Positions 44,655-53,352 are shown, numbered from the stretch's first letter. The stretch: DNA of 64,000 bases from Lachnoanaerobaculum saburreum DSM 3986 (GCF_000185385.1 NZ_GL622296.1:2764224-2828223); one strand, 5' to 3'. Numbers and translations are program-made. The notes: generated by a model from the sequence alone, not told the origin.

Positions 44655-46040
44655 TTACCTAAATTTTGTCAGAATATATTTTAATATTCTAAACTTTAGC
44701 AAATTAAAAGGTGCATATCGTATAGGTAAATCAAGCATTGTTTCATTCCATACTACACTCTTTTTATGACTGAATGTATCAAAACCGTACTTGCCATGAT
44801 ATGAGCCTATTCCGCTATTACCCACACCTCCAAAAGGCATATAATGATTGGATACCTGAATAACAACATCATTTACACATCCGCCACCATAGGAAATACT
44901 CTTAATTATATGTCTTGCCGTTTTTTCGTATTTTGTAAATACATAGCATGCCAAGGGCTTCTCCCGCTCTTTGATTGTTCTTATAAGCTTTTTTATATCA
45001 TCATATTCTATTATCGGAAGGAGCGGGCCGAATATCTCTTCTTTCATAATCTCATCTTCAAAATCCGCTTCCGGTAAAACAGCCGGCTCAATCTTTCTAC
45101 TAAACTCATCAGCCCTGCCTCCAATTATATTCTCCTCTACTTTTATCAGATTTAACAGCCTTTTATAATGATGTTCGTTTATTATTCTTGGATATGTATT
45201 ACTATTTAATGCATCATGATATCTTGACTTTATTTCTTTTAATATACATTTGATAAGCTTTTCTTTTACACTGCTATGTACCGCCACATAATCAACCGAT
45301 ACACAGGTCTGTCCTGCATTAAGGAGTTTACCCCATACTATACGCTTTGCCGCAATTTTGATATTTGCCGATTCATCCACAATACAGGGGCATTTACCCC
45401 CAAGTTCCAAAGAAACCGGAGTAAGATTTTTGCTTGCGGCTCTCATTATAATCTTGCCCACTCTTGAACTTCCTGTAAAAAATATATAATCATACTTTTG
45501 ATACAGCACATCATTATAATCAATATCCGAATCCACACAATATATATAGTTCTTATCAAATGTATTATTGATAATTTCTTTAATCAGATTAGATGTATAT
45601 TTACTTTCTTTGGAGCATTTTATCACTGCACAATTTCCGGCTGAGATTGCCGCTATAAGAGGGGCTATTGCCAGATTAAACGGGTAATTCCAAGGCGACA
45701 TAATAAGTACTATACCATAAGGCTCTGAAAACACATAATTCTTGGCGGGAAATGTACCTATAGTTCCCCTTGCCCTCTGAGGTCTGCTCCATTCTCTCAC
45801 TTTTTTTAATGCCTCATCCAACTCAGCATATACCATTGCAACTTCACTCATATATGCCTCTGATTTTGACTTTGAAAGATCATTATATAATGCTGATAAA
45901 ATCTTTTCTTCATTAGCATTGATAATCTTTTTTAATCTTTGCAGCATTTGTAATCTGTATTCCACCGATTTGGTTGTATTAGTATTAAAGAAATCTCTTT
46001 GATTTTTAATAATGTTTTTTAACTCTTTGCCGGTATCCAT
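44655..46040 (-). CDS. aldehyde dehydrogenase (class 3 type)
   Basis: About 461-aa NAD(P)-dependent aldehyde dehydrogenase. ATG at 46040 is chosen for the AAGGAGGGG upstream. Key parts are PWNYPFNLAIAPLIAAISAGN (substrate and cofactor pocket), FFTGSSRVGKIIM (nucleotide loop), the catalytic Glu in SLELGGKCPCIV and catalytic Cys in AGQTCVSVDY, and a C-terminal membrane-edge stretch like fatty aldehyde dehydrogenases (SYHGKYGFDTFSHKKSVV). It resembles YwdH/fatty aldehyde types and probably oxidises medium or long aldehydes. Single gene. Confidence 0.93.
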   Translation of the reverse strand: MDTGKELKNIIKNQRDFFNTNTTKSVEYRLQMLQRLKKIINANEEKILSALYNDLSKSKSEAYMSEVAMVYAELDEALKKVREWSRPQRARGTIGTFPAKNYVFSEPYGIVLIMSPWNYPFNLAIAPLIAAISAGNCAVIKCSKESKYTSNLIKEIINNTFDKNYIYCVDSDIDYNDVLYQKYDYIFFTGSSRVGKIIMRAASKNLTPVSLELGGKCPCIVDESANIKIAAKRIVWGKLLNAGQTCVSVDYVAVHSSVKEKLIKCILKEIKSRYHDALNSNTYPRIINEHHYKRLLNLIKVEENIIGGRADEFSRKIEPAVLPEADFEDEIMKEEIFGPLLPIIEYDDIKKLIRTIKEREKPLACYVFTKYEKTARHIIKSISYGGGCVNDVVIQVSNHYMPFGGVGNSGIGSYHGKYGFDTFSHKKSVVWNETMLDLPIRYAPFNLLKFRILKYILTKFR

Positions 46041-46084
46041 AAGTCCCCTCCTTAATTTAAACATTTTATCTTTTATACTTTACC

Positions 46085-46834
46085 TTATTTCACTCTGTCC
46101 AAATTGTTTTTTGCTATTCTAAAGCCTAAATCATCAATTTTAAATTCCGGAAAACTCTTCCTTCTTGAAGTGGCACCACAAGCTCTTTCTTCACTCGCAA
46201 AACTACCACCTCTGAATATACGATAGTTTCCATATCTTTTTTCATCATAAAGATCAAAGCACCATTCCCAAACATTTCCAATCATATCAAAAAGTCCAAA
46301 ACTATTTTCCTTCATCATTTTAACTTCCTGTAATCTTTTATTTGAGTTTTTATCATACCAGGCTGTCTCTTCAATATCTCCATATCTATAACCCTTTTTA
46401 TTCCCCCTGCATGCATATTGCCATTCTGCATCTGTTGGCAATCTGAATCCGTTTTTTGAATAGTCAACTGTGGTTTTTTCTGAAACAGAATTTAAAATAT
46501 AACATTTTTCCAATCCCAGCTTTTTTGAAAGTCTGTTGCAAAATTCTATTGCTTCCACCCAACTTATATTAACCACCGGAAAATCCCTTATTTTGGCATC
46601 ACAATCAATGCCTGTTACATAGCTATACAATTCATTGGTTACAGGTGTTTTCAGCATTAAAAAAGATGAAACATACAGTAATTCTTCCCTTGTATTTTTA
46701 GGCTTCCTTGTCCCCGGAGCTGACATTTTATAATCGGAACTTAACCATTTGACAGGATCGACAAAGTCTCTTATTAATTCCTGCCCTTTGGGGATTAAAA
46801 CCATATTTTCTTTTATATATTCAGTTAAGTTCAT
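46085..46834 (-). CDS. SUMF1/FGE-sulfatase domain protein
   Basis: 249-aa protein with the formylglycine-generating-enzyme-like fold: LMLKTPVTNELYSYVTG, FPVVNISWVEAIEFCNRLS, NGFRLPTDAEWQYAC, FDMIGNVWEWCFDL and the closing GFRIAK. True FGE uses a Cys pair near the end of the RGGS segment. Here that segment is RGGSFASEERACGATSRR, where the first Cys is absent and the second remains. There is no sulfatase gene nearby. So it is probably not a real sulfatase activator, and may act as a binding or other EgtB-like enzyme. Confidence 0.86.
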   Translation of the reverse strand: MNLTEYIKENMVLIPKGQELIRDFVDPVKWLSSDYKMSAPGTRKPKNTREELLYVSSFLMLKTPVTNELYSYVTGIDCDAKIRDFPVVNISWVEAIEFCNRLSKKLGLEKCYILNSVSEKTTVDYSKNGFRLPTDAEWQYACRGNKKGYRYGDIEETAWYDKNSNKRLQEVKMMKENSFGLFDMIGNVWEWCFDLYDEKRYGNYRIFRGGSFASEERACGATSRRKSFPEFKIDDLGFRIAKNNLDRVK

Positions 46835-46998
46835 TTAATATTTCCTCTCCGTTTATAATATTTAACAGTATATTCTATGGCTTTATTATATAGCTTTTTA
46901 AAATTTTTGTCAGTTCAAGTCTGTATATTTGCTTATTTGAATAATAATTCCAAACCATCATAATCGATATAAGTATTTGTAATAGTTAGGTATAATTA

Positions 46999-47023
46999 TG
47001 TAACATTATTTGTCTATGTTACA
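46999..47023. promoter_or_regulatory. operator-like inverted repeat upstream of the SUMF1-like gene
   Basis: TGTAACAT at 46999-47006 and ATGTTACA at 47016-47023, a perfect 8-bp inverted repeat spaced by 9, about 165 bp upstream of the SUMF1-like ATG. A TATAAT lies beside it on the plus strand. It may be an operator or the relic of a lost gene. The rest of 46835-47070 holds no clear gene; short frames with coding-like text (TNTYIDYDGLELLFK on minus) are too small to call. Confidence 0.4.
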
Positions 47024-47070
47024 GGATTTATAGGAAGAAAATAATTTTCTTATTACTCCCCTATACTAAC

Positions 47071-47107
47071 AAAACAGCCACAAATTAATAAAGTTTATGA
47101 CTGCTTT
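47071..47107 (-). terminator. intrinsic terminator of the GNAT gene
   Basis: AAAACAGCCACAAA at 47071-47084 pairs with TTTATGACTGCTTT at 47094-47107 through 14 pairs with a few G-U, and minus-strand T residues follow. It begins 21 bp past the GNAT stop. Confidence 0.7.
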
Positions 47108-47127
47108 TATTATTTGTACTTCATCCA

Positions 47128-47598
47128 CTACAGCCTACAAACCATAATATAGTCCTCTTTATTTTCCCGAACAATTTCAAATCCGACATTCTTATACATA
47201 TTAAATGCATAATTTTTCTTTTGCACTGATAAGGATACTTGTTTATAGCCCTGCTCTTTTAATTTTTTCAGTATCTGTTTCACCATTGTGGTACCAATTC
47301 CCTGATTTCTGAACTCTTTAAGCAGGGAGATGGAAAGTGAGGGCGTCTCATCATCTATATGACCATAATCATTAATTATACGAGTCCACGCAGCCCCTAC
47401 TATTTTCTTAGATACTTCTGCAACATAACATAAATCCGTCTTTCCTCCAAAATCAGAAATATATATATTTAAATCAGGATGATTTATTATATCTTTTGGC
47501 GGCGGTTCCACCCCCTCCGGAATAAAAATGGCTTCATATAAAAATATTTCCAATATCCTAACCTCATCTTTTTTTAATTTTCTTATTTTATAGTCCAT
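47128..47598 (-). CDS. GNAT family N-acetyltransferase
   Basis: About 156-aa acetyltransferase starting MDYKIRKLKKDEV at ATG 47598, behind GGAGGAGG. The acetyl-CoA loop is LLKEFRNQGIGTTMVKQILKK (R-x-Q-G-I-G core) and the following beta strand reads QVSLSVQKKNYAFNMYKNVGF. It has a Pro-rich insert (EGVEPPPKDI) near residue 30 that is usual in a GNAT subgroup. Substrate unknown. Single gene with its own terminator. Confidence 0.9.
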   Translation of the reverse strand: MDYKIRKLKKDEVRILEIFLYEAIFIPEGVEPPPKDIINHPDLNIYISDFGGKTDLCYVAEVSKKIVGAAWTRIINDYGHIDDETPSLSISLLKEFRNQGIGTTMVKQILKKLKEQGYKQVSLSVQKKNYAFNMYKNVGFEIVRENKEDYIMVCRL

Positions 47599-47691
47599 AT
47601 AAACCTCCTCCGGCATAATTTAACCTTTTAACAAGAAAAACAGTAAACTTTTTTTGATTTACTCTTCATCCGGTCGCTATGTTGTGACTTC

Positions 47692-47901
47692 TTATTTGAT
47701 TTTTGAGCCTAACAAATATTCAATATCCTGTCCCCGGCTGCTTTTCTGATAATTGTGTACCTCAAGAACCTTTGCCTCTGTCTTAGGATAAGAATAATAA
47801 GGAGCTATTTCCTGTATATTAATAATAAACCCTAAAAGTATCAGAATAATAGATATAATCACTATTCCTATCCAAATTGATTTTACAATAAATTTTTTCA
47901 T
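47692..47901 (-). CDS. small membrane protein, probably truncated DUF3592-like
   Basis: 69 aa with one N-terminal helix (WIGIVIISIILILLGFII) and a short extracellular start of what looks like a DUF3592-type beta domain (TEAKVLEVHNYQKSSRGQDIEYLLG). DUF3592 proteins are usually longer with a second helix, so this may be a truncated copy. ATG follows GGGAGC. Fit to the family is weak. Confidence 0.5.
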   Translation of the reverse strand: MKKFIVKSIWIGIVIISIILILLGFIINIQEIAPYYSYPKTEAKVLEVHNYQKSSRGQDIEYLLGSKIK

Positions 47902-47946
47902 AATCTCTGCTCCCGGTTAAATGGCAATACTATACATGCTGTACAT

Positions 47947-48717
47947 TTATATCTTCCTTGCCACAAAATAATATCTATGTGTTCTTCCCCTTATAACCCC
48001 TTCTTTTTCTAGGACTTCCTGTGCTTTAAACAGTTCTTGCTGATACTTTTCTACACAAAATCCCGGGAATTCCCACTCAATAATCCTTGCAAACCATACC
48101 AACGCTCCCACATCATAAAATTCAATAGAGCCGTGGGATTCTGACCTTTCTAAAATTTCAAAACCTTTATTTTCAAATTCTTTTAATGCAATTTCTAAAT
48201 AAGCTTCCTTGAATGGGATCTCTATATCTCCAAGTAAAAGCTCAACCAATTCTCTGTCATTTTGGGCACCTACTTGCTGTGTAAGAAAAATCCCACCCTT
48301 TTTTAATACTCTTTTAATTTCATTTACATCATAATCACCATGTCGATTGGTTATTATATCAAAGCATTCATTTTCAAACGGAAGTCTGTCTCCTCCATCA
48401 CAAGCTTTAAAATTTATTCCTAAGGGCAACAACCTTTTCTCACATATTTTTATATTTGGCTCATAGCCTTCAATTGCCGCAGACAGATTAGGATTATGGT
48501 TAAAGGATAAAAGAAATTCTCCGCCACCTGTTTCCATATCCAAAAGATAATCGCTTTCTCTCAGATAGTTTTTTATTACCTCATAAAAATCCCAGGAAAA
48601 ATCTTCTTCCTCTTTATAACGGTTTCTGATATGTGAAAAATCCCAACCTTTAATATATGCTGTTTTCTGCTCGTAAATCCAGGAATTTAAAAGTTCCGAT
48701 GTTCTCTTTTCATTCAT
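47947..48717 (-). CDS. class I SAM-dependent methyltransferase
   Basis: About 256-aa Rossmann methyltransferase; ATG 48717 follows GGAGG. SAM motif I is YLLDMETGGGEFLLSF (about residues 50-65), motif II IEGYEPN, and the domain ends with NRHGDYDVNEIKRVLKKGGIFL. The C-terminal part (YDVGALVWFARIIEWEFPGF) is typical of a clostridial/Bacillus small-molecule or rRNA-type group. Substrate unknown. It follows the hypothetical gene at 48745 by about 25 bp. Confidence 0.9.
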   Translation of the reverse strand: MNEKRTSELLNSWIYEQKTAYIKGWDFSHIRNRYKEEEDFSWDFYEVIKNYLRESDYLLDMETGGGEFLLSFNHNPNLSAAIEGYEPNIKICEKRLLPLGINFKACDGGDRLPFENECFDIITNRHGDYDVNEIKRVLKKGGIFLTQQVGAQNDRELVELLLGDIEIPFKEAYLEIALKEFENKGFEILERSESHGSIEFYDVGALVWFARIIEWEFPGFCVEKYQQELFKAQEVLEKEGVIRGRTHRYYFVARKI

Positions 48718-48744
48718 AAATAAATCCTCCACAGCTGTCAGATA

Positions 48745-49101
48745 TTATTCCAACACCTTAACAATATCATCAACTGATATACCCCTACTCATCACCAAAG
48801 AATGATTACCGCTTTCATCACATAAAATCACTTCTTCTTTTGCACTGAAATAAGTTCCAAGCCATATAATAAATTTTGCATAATCATTTATTCTATCCTT
48901 TGAATTAAAATAGTCTATCGCAAAAGCACATCTGTTCCTGCTCATTGGAAGATTAAATTGATACTCATCTTCCCATAACATATTGTAATTAAACTCATTG
49001 TTTTCAGATATAATGACATTGGGAAATCTTTGTTTTATATCCCTGTTAAATTTTCCCATATCAAAATCATAATTTTCTTTTTCTTTCAAACCAAAAAACA
49101 T
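48745..49101 (-). CDS. hypothetical soluble protein
   Basis: 118 aa, no signal peptide or helices of membrane type. Text such as NVIISENNEFNYNMLWEDEYQFNLP and NDYAKFIIWLGTYFSAKEEVILCDESG is compact and reminiscent of small immunity-like or DUF proteins, but I cannot name a family. A GGGGGAAAA stretch lies 12 bp before the ATG, so the start is uncertain and the ATG at residue 15 is another choice. It is probably co-transcribed with the methyltransferase. Confidence 0.6.
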   Translation of the reverse strand: MFFGLKEKENYDFDMGKFNRDIKQRFPNVIISENNEFNYNMLWEDEYQFNLPMSRNRCAFAIDYFNSKDRINDYAKFIIWLGTYFSAKEEVILCDESGNHSLVMSRGISVDDIVKVLE

Positions 49102-49143
49102 GTTACTGGCATTTTTCCCCCTTTTGAACTCTACTTACCGATA

Positions 49144-49269
49144 TACTTTATTTTATCCCTACAATTACCAAAACAGCAAGTATCAAAATACAGTATTGAG
49201 GCAAACTTTTATGGAGACGATACCCCTTCACATTATTCGGTAAGAACACAAAATATAATATGTGAGTAA
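49144..49269 (+). pseudogene. C-terminal remnant of a second 38.8-kb-type membrane protein
   Basis: About 41 codons (YFILSLQLP, then VSKYSIEANF, DDTPSHYSVRTQNIICE) end with a stop and align with the last 42 residues of the membrane protein at 38840-39862 (YFVLTLQTHD, YRIEADF, SLSYYTVMAQHTIWE). Everything upstream is missing; the plus-strand frame before it is unrelated. It is a decayed copy of that gene. Confidence 0.75.
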
Positions 49270-49281
49270 AATTTTAAAAGA

Positions 49282-49320
49282 GAGTGTAACAAAATCATAA
49301 AAATATATTTTGCAACACTC
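49282..49320 (-). terminator. stem-loop terminator of the DUF6440 gene
   Basis: GAGTGT at 49282-49287 pairs with ACACTC at 49315-49320, and inside it CAAAAT pairs with ATTTTG. On the minus strand it is followed by TCTTTTAAAATTTT. It lies about 28 bp past the DUF6440 stop codon. Confidence 0.6.
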
Positions 49321-49348
49321 CCTTCACAAGGTAATTTGATGTTAAATT

Positions 49349-49513
49349 TTATTGAGGTGTTAATATAGGCTTTCCGTCTTTATCAAGTAGCGGAGTAAAG
49401 CCTGCAGCATCTCCATATCTATGGAAAATATAGTTTACCCCTGTTTCCGTATCAACCCATATTTCCACTACTTCAAGTACTCCCTGTTTATAAATCTTCT
49501 TGAAACGCTCCAT
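49349..49513 (-). CDS. DUF6440 family small protein
   Basis: 54-aa protein, ATG 49513 behind GAGAGG. It matches the DUF6440 pattern: RFKKIYKQGVLEVVEIWVD, TETGVNYIFHRYGDAAG and FTPLLDKDGKP. It is soluble and mostly beta strand; function unknown. Two minus-strand TATAAT-like sites lie just upstream (49528-49533 and 49544-49549). It is a single-gene unit ending at the hairpin 49282-49320. Confidence 0.85.
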   Translation of the reverse strand: MERFKKIYKQGVLEVVEIWVDTETGVNYIFHRYGDAAGFTPLLDKDGKPILTPQ

Positions 49514-49695
49514 AAATACCTCTCAGGATTATAATCTATCCCGATTATAACACAATACATTGGTGTAAATTATGATTATTTGTCTATAAATAATATTAAT
49601 TTAAAATGAAGTTTTCTAAATATACTTGTATTAGATGCTTTATTTATAAATAGTTTATATTATTTATAGATTTTAAACTCCTTCAATCAAAAGTT

Positions 49696-49793
49696 TTAAT
49701 CAATAACAGTATTTAAGACTTCCATATCAAAAGTAATGACCGCAAATACGCCTACAGTAACTAAACCCTTGAATTTCAGCTTTTATCTTTCAT
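49696..49793 (-). pseudogene. probable ECF S-component stub (MptD-like)
   Basis: Behind AGGGGAAG and 9 bp after the ABC exporter stop is ATG 49793. One base is missing in an A-run near 49782; restoring it gives MKDKKLKFKGLVTVGVFAVI, like the first helix of MptD-type ECF substrate-binding components. The frame ends after about 32 codons at TAA 49696-49698 with unrelated text. ECF genes often follow paired ABC exporters like these in Firmicutes. Family call is tentative because only one helix remains. Confidence 0.45.
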
Positions 49794-49801
49794 ATCTTCC
49801 C

Positions 49802-51517
49802 CTAATAATTAAATGCTTCCGCCAATTTTGTTTTTTCAATCAAATTTTTATATACCTTTGAATGCTCCATAAGCTCATTATGATTTCCTGATATCTCCAC
49901 TGCTCCCTCATCTATCACCACAATCTTATCTACATTTTCTATAGATTTTAATCTGTGAGAAATAATGATAACGGTCTTATCTTTAATAAGCTTATTTAGG
50001 CTGTCTTGTATCTTCTTTTCATTGTCCACATCCAGACTTGCCGATATCTCATCCAATATCAAAATCGGTGCATCCTTTAAAAATGCTCTTGCAATAGAAA
50101 GTCTCTGCCTTTCTCCACCTGACAACTCCGCACCGTTCTCACCTATTGTAGTGTCAAAGCCCAGCTTATCAATAAAATCCATACAGTTTGCAAGCTCTGC
50201 CGCTTTCTTTACTTCTTCATCAGTAGCACTCTCCCTGCCCAAACGTATATTTTCCATAATACTTGTATTAAACAAAGTTACATCTTGAAATACTATCGAG
50301 ATATTCCTAAACAGTGAATCTGTAGATATATTTTTGATATCCTCTCCACCTATTAAGATACTCCCTTTATCATAGTCATACAGCCTTGATACCAGTCTTA
50401 ATATAGATGTTTTTCCACATCCTGATATTCCTACCAAAGCTGTAACCTCACCCTGTTTTGCAATAAAGCTTACATCTTTTAACACCTTTGTATCTTCATT
50501 ATAGCCAAATGATACATTTTTAAACTCTATATCGTAACTTGAAAGGCTTGTATCTTTCCCCTCTTGAAGCACTGCATTTTTCATCTCTTTTATACGTTTG
50601 ACGGCAGGTTCAATATAGGACATTTCAGTCATTCCTTCAGTTGAGATATCAAAAAGCTGTTTTACTTTTATCGCTCCTATTATATATCCTATAAGATATA
50701 AAAGACTTATTTCATTATGCATAAGCAACTGTATTCCTACAGATATTACTACTGCAAGACTTATATATGATAGAGATGAAGAGATTCCTACGGCCAGCAT
50801 AGGAACTATCTCCACTTTAAGATGAATCCTTTCACTTTCTTCCATCTTTTCATACAATGTTTTCTTCACCTTTCCGGATTGATTAAAGCTGCTTATCTCC
50901 TGCTGCAATTCTATTGTTTCCTGAAAAAGCTCTGAATTATCCCTTAGTACATTGAAATATCTGCTATACTCTGAAACTTCCTTTTGTTTTGCCAAAGGAT
51001 TAATCAAAAAACTGAGAAGGGTCGGAATAATGGCGGCAAGTCCCAACTTCCAGTTACCTATAAGCATCATAAGTCCCATCAAAGGAAAAAACAGCCACAT
51101 ACCTACAACCTTCGGTATCGAATGGCTCATCGCATGCTCAATCCTGTCCACATCAGCCATTATAGTTTGTGATAAATCTGAAAGATCATGTTTTGAAAAA
51201 TAAGCTAACGGAAGTTCTGCCAGATTCTTAGCTATTCCCTTTCTTAAGTTTGCCGACTCTTTATAGGTTGCGTTAAAAAGGCTTACATACTCCTCCGACA
51301 ATAAAATATACATAAATACCAGAGTAAGTATTGCCATAACAATATACTGTACGGTGCTTGATACATTTCCCAAGACCAACTGATTAATGAGTCCCATTAA
51401 AATAATCATAGGCCCAAGGTTTATACAATATGTCAAAAAACAAAATAATGTTGCTTTTGTAAGATTTTTTGCACCCTGTTCCGACAGAGCATATCTTTTC
51501 TTATAATAGTTTTTCAT
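49802..51517 (-). CDS. ABC exporter, half-transporter B
   Basis: About 571-aa fused permease-ATPase. ATG 51517 (MKNYYKKRYAL) follows GGAGGG. Six helices (about 20-300) lead to an ATPase with Walker A GISGCGKTS, signature LSGGERQRLS, and Walker B LILDEISASLD; note Ile in place of the common Ala/Thr after DE. It should pair with the upstream half-transporter (overlap 17 bp). IrtAB/YbtPQ-like pairs of this type import siderophores or export metabolites; substrate unknown. Confidence 0.91.
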   Translation of the reverse strand: MKNYYKKRYALSEQGAKNLTKATLFCFLTYCINLGPMIILMGLINQLVLGNVSSTVQYIVMAILTLVFMYILLSEEYVSLFNATYKESANLRKGIAKNLAELPLAYFSKHDLSDLSQTIMADVDRIEHAMSHSIPKVVGMWLFFPLMGLMMLIGNWKLGLAAIIPTLLSFLINPLAKQKEVSEYSRYFNVLRDNSELFQETIELQQEISSFNQSGKVKKTLYEKMEESERIHLKVEIVPMLAVGISSSLSYISLAVVISVGIQLLMHNEISLLYLIGYIIGAIKVKQLFDISTEGMTEMSYIEPAVKRIKEMKNAVLQEGKDTSLSSYDIEFKNVSFGYNEDTKVLKDVSFIAKQGEVTALVGISGCGKTSILRLVSRLYDYDKGSILIGGEDIKNISTDSLFRNISIVFQDVTLFNTSIMENIRLGRESATDEEVKKAAELANCMDFIDKLGFDTTIGENGAELSGGERQRLSIARAFLKDAPILILDEISASLDVDNEKKIQDSLNKLIKDKTVIIISHRLKSIENVDKIVVIDEGAVEISGNHNELMEHSKVYKNLIEKTKLAEAFNY

Positions 51518-53255
51518 TTGACACCCTCCAATCATTTGCAGTTTCATAAAGCCCAAGCAGTCTGCTGTATACTCCCTGTTTTTTCACCAATAAATCATTA
51601 TTTCCTCTCTCTACCACATTTCCCTTTTCTAAGACTATTATTTCATCTACATTCCTGATACTTGTCATTCTATGTGCAATCATTATAACAGTCTTATCCT
51701 TCATTAAATTCTTAAAGGCTTTTTGCAATTCATATTCATTGTCCGCATCAATTGCGGCACTCGCTTCATCCATAATTACAATGGGTGAGTTTTTCAAAAT
51801 CGCTCTTGCGATAGCTATCCTTTGTTTTTCACCACCTGAAAGGTATACACCCTTTGAACCTATAATTGTATTCTCTCTATCCTTAAACTTCTTGATAATT
51901 TCATCACAACCTGCAAGACTGAGTGCCTTCATAACTTCCTCTTTACCCGCACTTTCATCGGCCAATGAGACATTATCATATATTGATTTTTTGAACAGTT
52001 TGCTGTCTTGAAATACAAATGAGATATTATGTATAATCGCCTCCTTTGTATATTCTGTAAGCGGATATCCTCCTATTTTTATCGCTCCTTTATCCACCTT
52101 ATAAAATCCTGATAAAAGTTTTGCAACAGTGGACTTCCCGGAACCTGAATGGCCCACTAATGCATAGGTTTTCTTCTCCTCTAATGTAAGTGATAAGTTT
52201 TCCAAAACCTTGTTCTCACCATATGAAAAACTTACATTTTCAAACTCAATATTGAAATTGTCAAAATGCTCTCTGTTACCATAGATAAGCTTATCCTCCT
52301 GCATCTTTTCATACAATCCTTCTAAGCTGTCAATAGCAAAATTTGCATTATAGCTGTTCATACTTGCCCACATGATTTTCATAAAAGAGACCATAATTAC
52401 TCCGCTAAGGAAAAATATCATAATCAGTTCTACCGCCATAAATTCTCGATTATTCACATCTATCAAAAAGAAACTAAGCGGAATGCTGATAATTGCAATA
52501 AGCCCCAAAAATATCCACTGATATATAACATATGGCATTTTACATGACAGTGAGTAATCATAGGCATATTTTGAATAATCCATAATGGCTTTATGTAAGG
52601 CCTTAAAGGATTTAAGCTTTGAACCGAAGATTTTTACAACCTGTATACCTCTGATATATTCCACTGTTTCGCAGCTTAGTCTATCCAGTGAGGTCTGGTA
52701 TAATTTCATAAATTCCTTGTTTCCCATCATTCCCATTAGTATAAGACCGCTTACAACAGATAAAACTATGATAACAACTCCCACTCTAAGACTTATAACA
52801 AATGCCAGTATAAGTGTAAAAACCGGTACCAAAAATGCCTGTGAATTATCAGGCAGCATATGTGCTACCGCCATATGTGTTTTTGCCGCATTATCGTCTA
52901 TAGTCTTTCTGATATATCCTGAAGAATGCAGGTCAAAAAATCTGAAGCTTGCATCTGTCAGTCCGTCAATTCCTCTTTTTCGTAAATTTGTTTCCAGTCT
53001 AAATGCCAACTTATGTGAAACTATTCCTGATAATAAATATAATATTGCACTTATAGTTAAATAGACGGCTGTCCTTGCCGAATAAAATCCTGCAATTTTA
53101 TAATTTCCGTTTACCACAGCTTCTTTTAAAAATAAATATATTTCATAATAACCATAGACCATCAGTAATGCCGAAACACTTGATAACAATATTGATATAT
53201 ATCCGATAATCTTTTCATTCGGCACATACCTGAATAATTTCTTATAGACCTCCAT
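51501..53255 (-). CDS. ABC exporter, half-transporter A
   Basis: About 584-aa fused permease-ATPase; ATG 53255 is preferred to the GTG directly before it. Helices lie at about 18-300; the N-terminal YFRYVP-like segment (LFRYVPNEKIIGYI) is usual. ATPase motifs are Walker A GHSGSGKST, signature LSGGEKQRIAIARA, Walker B IVIMDEASAAID, and H-loop MIAHRMTS. With its partner it forms a heterodimer. Its promoter carries a GTTAG...CTAAC palindrome, so the pair is probably regulated, perhaps by metal. Confidence 0.91.
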   Translation of the reverse strand: MEVYKKLFRYVPNEKIIGYISILLSSVSALLMVYGYYEIYLFLKEAVVNGNYKIAGFYSARTAVYLTISAILYLLSGIVSHKLAFRLETNLRKRGIDGLTDASFRFFDLHSSGYIRKTIDDNAAKTHMAVAHMLPDNSQAFLVPVFTLILAFVISLRVGVVIIVLSVVSGLILMGMMGNKEFMKLYQTSLDRLSCETVEYIRGIQVVKIFGSKLKSFKALHKAIMDYSKYAYDYSLSCKMPYVIYQWIFLGLIAIISIPLSFFLIDVNNREFMAVELIMIFFLSGVIMVSFMKIMWASMNSYNANFAIDSLEGLYEKMQEDKLIYGNREHFDNFNIEFENVSFSYGENKVLENLSLTLEEKKTYALVGHSGSGKSTVAKLLSGFYKVDKGAIKIGGYPLTEYTKEAIIHNISFVFQDSKLFKKSIYDNVSLADESAGKEEVMKALSLAGCDEIIKKFKDRENTIIGSKGVYLSGGEKQRIAIARAILKNSPIVIMDEASAAIDADNEYELQKAFKNLMKDKTVIMIAHRMTSIRNVDEIIVLEKGNVVERGNNDLLVKKQGVYSRLLGLYETANDWRVSNEKLL

Positions 53256-53323
53256 CACACTTCCCCTTTCACTTGTTTAAATATATAAATAAATATTTCA
53301 CCGACTCTATCGTTGGTATAATT

Positions 53324-53352
53324 ATTATACTATAGTTAGGTTTTACTAACAA
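53324..53352 (-). promoter_or_regulatory. ABC exporter promoter with palindromic operator
   Basis: Minus strand: -35 TTGTTA at 53347-53352, 17-bp spacer, -10 TATAAT at 53324-53329. The palindrome GTTAGGTTTTACTAAC (53335-53350) lies over the spacer and -35. Its TTAGG/CTAA half-sites recall DtxR/IdeR-type iron boxes, but only loosely. Confidence 0.6.

Noticed and set aside
46835-47070. Short minus-strand frames with coding-like text
   Set aside because: Under 30 codons, no ribosome site and no recognisable family; could be relics but not supportable as genes.
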